Shown: one piece after another, positions 5,478 through 6,941 of the stretch
Numbering within the stretch: position 1 is the stretch's first letter
Layout: the number at the start of each line of letters is the position of its first letter
NCBI GenBank assembly: GCA_016195115.1
Contig: JACQAI010000382.1
Coordinates: 1-6,941, forward strand
DNA from: Pseudomonadota bacterium
GTDB taxonomy: Bacteria; Pseudomonadota; Alphaproteobacteria; Elsterales; Elsteraceae
Direction of reading: 5' to 3'
DNA length: 6,941 nucleotides
The notes under the pieces: generated by a model
Seen by the model: only the letters and a program-made list of their open reading frames with translations
Databases searched by the model: none
Told to the model about the DNA's origin: nothing
Made by a program: the position numbers and the translations under genes

Positions 5478-6941
5478 GTGGCCGAACCGACGCCGTACAA
5501 TCTCGGCGACGCGATCGCCCGCAGCGGCGATCGTGACGCGCCGGCGCTGATCGATCTCGGCGGCGAGTCGGGTCCGCGCACCTATTCCTACCGCGCGCTC
5601 GACGCCGCGATCGACGCGGTGGCACGCGGCCTCACGGCGCGCGGCCTCGCGCCCGGCGAGCGGGTCGCCATCGTCTCGGCCAACCGCGCCGAATATCTCG
5701 TGAGCTTCCTCGGCGCCATGCGCGCCGGCCTGGTCGCGGTGCCGACCAACTTCAAGCTGCCCCAAGAGACCCTGCACTACGTGCTGCGCGACAGCGACAC
5801 GAGGCTGGTGCTGTGCGACGCGCCGCGCGCCGCGTTGTGCCCCGACGACATTCCCCAGGTGCGCTTCGGCGAGCCGAACGGCTTCGACACGCTGATGGAC
5901 CCAGGGCCGTTCGAAGCGGTGCGGCCGGCGCCGGCCGCGCCCGCGATGTTCCTCTACACCTCCGGCACGACCGGACGGCCCAAGGGGGTGGTGCTGTCGC
6001 ACGACGCGCACCTGTGGGCGCTGCTGGCGCGTCGGCGTCGGCCGATCACCGGCCAGCACCGCACCCTGGTGGCGGCGCCGCTGTATCACATGAACGGCCT
6101 GTGCACCTGCCACGCCACGTTCTGGCAGCACGACACCGTCGTGCTGCTGCCCGGCTTCACCGCCGCCAGCTATCTCGCCGCGGTCGGCACCTATCGCTGC
6201 ACCACCCTGACCTCGGTGCCGACCATGATCGCCATGGTGCTGCGCGAGCGCGCGCGGTTGGCGGAAACCGACGTGAGCTCGGTCGGGTTCGTGCGCATGG
6301 GCTCGGCGCCGGTGACCCAGGCGCTGCTCGACGGCGCGCGCGCGGCATTCCCGAATGCCGAGGTCGGCATCGTCTACGGCACCACCGAGGCCGGGCCGGT
6401 GGTGTTCGGCCCGCATCCCCGCGGCCGGCCCCTGCCCGACCTGTCGCTCGGCCATCCGGTCGCCGAGATGCAGGTGCGTCTGATCGAGCCCGACGGGCGC
6501 GAGGCCGACGAGGGCGAGCTGCACATGAAGTGTCCGGCGCTGATGAGCCGTTATCACAAGCTGCCGGACGCGACGCGCAAGGTCATGACCGATGACGGCT
6601 ACTATGTCAGCGGCGATATCTTTCGGCGCGATGCCGACGGCTTCTATTTCTTCGTCGGCCGCAGCGACGACATGTTCGTGTGCTCGGGCGAGAACATCTT
6701 TCCCGGCGAGGTCGAGACCATGCTCGAGCGCCATCCGGCGATCGACCAGGCGTGCGTCGTGCCGCTGCCCGACGAGATCCGCGGCCAGATGCCGGTGGCG
6801 TTCGTCGTGCCCGCGCCCGGCTCGGCGCTGAGCGAGGACGACGTCAAGCGGTTCGCGCTCGCCAACGCGCCGCCCTACCAGCATCCGCGCCGGGTCTGGT
6901 TCGAGCGCGAGCTGCCGCTCGCCGGCACCAACAAGATCGAC
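5478..6941 (+). CDS. AMP-forming acyl-CoA synthetase (ANL superfamily), 3' end cut by window edge, 488 aa present
   Basis: This is an adenylate-forming ligase that would activate a carboxylic acid with ATP and transfer it to coenzyme A. All core motifs are present: the phosphate loop YTSGTTGRPKG (residues 160-170), YGTTEAG (300-306), SGD (378-380) binding the ribose, and the hinge region GRSDDMFVCSGENIFPGEVE (394-413). The chain ends in LPLAGTNKID, holding the catalytic-type Lys486 of the last motif. Typical family members end shortly after this, so only about 10-30 residues should lie beyond the edge. The frame is open from GTG 5478, ten bases after the VOC stop; there is no ATG or better ribosome site nearby, so the start rests on frame and alignment to the family N-terminus. 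The substrate is undetermined; the general look is that of medium/long-chain or aromatic acid CoA ligases. There is no reductase or peptidyl-carrier domain within the window. Confidence 0.93.
   Translation, partial: MAEPTPYNLGDAIARSGDRDAPALIDLGGESGPRTYSYRALDAAIDAVARGLTARGLAPGERVAIVSANRAEYLVSFLGAMRAGLVAVPTNFKLPQETLHYVLRDSDTRLVLCDAPRAALCPDDIPQVRFGEPNGFDTLMDPGPFEAVRPAPAAPAMFLYTSGTTGRPKGVVLSHDAHLWALLARRRRPITGQHRTLVAAPLYHMNGLCTCHATFWQHDTVVLLPGFTAASYLAAVGTYRCTTLTSVPTMIAMVLRERARLAETDVSSVGFVRMGSAPVTQALLDGARAAFPNAEVGIVYGTTEAGPVVFGPHPRGRPLPDLSLGHPVAEMQVRLIEPDGREADEGELHMKCPALMSRYHKLPDATRKVMTDDGYYVSGDIFRRDADGFYFFVGRSDDMFVCSGENIFPGEVETMLERHPAIDQACVVPLPDEIRGQMPVAFVVPAPGSALSEDDVKRFALANAPPYQHPRRVWFERELPLAGTNKID

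Noticed and set aside
5415..6884. A 489-aa minus-strand open frame opposite the acyl-CoA synthetase.
   Set aside because: It is rich in Arg, Ala, Gly, His and Val with no recognisable domain, as expected from the antisense of GC-rich coding DNA. The plus strand carries every expected ligase motif.
1..6941. tRNA or rRNA genes, CRISPR repeats, transposase genes, phage attachment sites.
   Set aside because: Reading both strands showed no clustered direct repeats, no tRNA-like cloverleaf or TTC-loop signature in the gaps, and no transposase or integrase motifs; the window is almost fully coding.

Overview
The window is one very GC-rich bacterial segment (third codon positions are mostly G or C, with long spurious frames on both strands). 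It carries seven protein-coding genes and no RNA gene, CRISPR array or insertion sequence that I can see. Gene content, codon use and the style of the intergenic palindromes suggest a free-living, metabolically versatile alphaproteobacterium (Rhodospirillales or Hyphomicrobiales type). That placement is inference; no phylogenetic marker is present.

The layout is a divergent pair of gene sets. Reading leftward (minus strand) from about 4535 are: a small GAF-domain protein; a luciferase-like flavin/F420 oxidoreductase resembling the MSMEG_2516 family; after a 93-bp gap, an Ldh2-family (malate/L-lactate type) NAD(P)-dependent 2-hydroxyacid dehydrogenase; and, after a 107-bp gap containing a palindrome, the large and small subunits of an aconitase-superfamily hydro-lyase (LeuC/LeuD type), overlapping by 4 bp. 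Reading rightward (plus strand) from 4634 are a glyoxalase-like (VOC superfamily) protein and an AMP-forming acyl-CoA synthetase. The synthetase starts at GTG and runs off the right edge, probably missing only a short C-terminal tail.

The most coherent functional reading is that the dehydratase and the Ldh2 dehydrogenase act in sequence on a branched or substituted hydroxy-dicarboxylic acid: isomerise the hydroxyl group, then oxidise the secondary alcohol. The acyl-CoA synthetase could activate the same or a related acid for catabolism. The subunits look like a divergent accessory paralogue rather than the housekeeping leucine enzyme, and no leuA or leuB is present. The substrate cannot be read from the sequence.

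The luciferase-like gene stands out. By hand count it has about 15% A/T-ending codons against roughly 4-7% in sampled parts of its neighbours, and it encodes a family best known from F420-producing actinobacteria. It may be a later arrival. I do not see strong evidence for an undescribed system. The accessory dehydratase-dehydrogenase module and the compositionally odd oxidoreductase are the parts most worth a second look.
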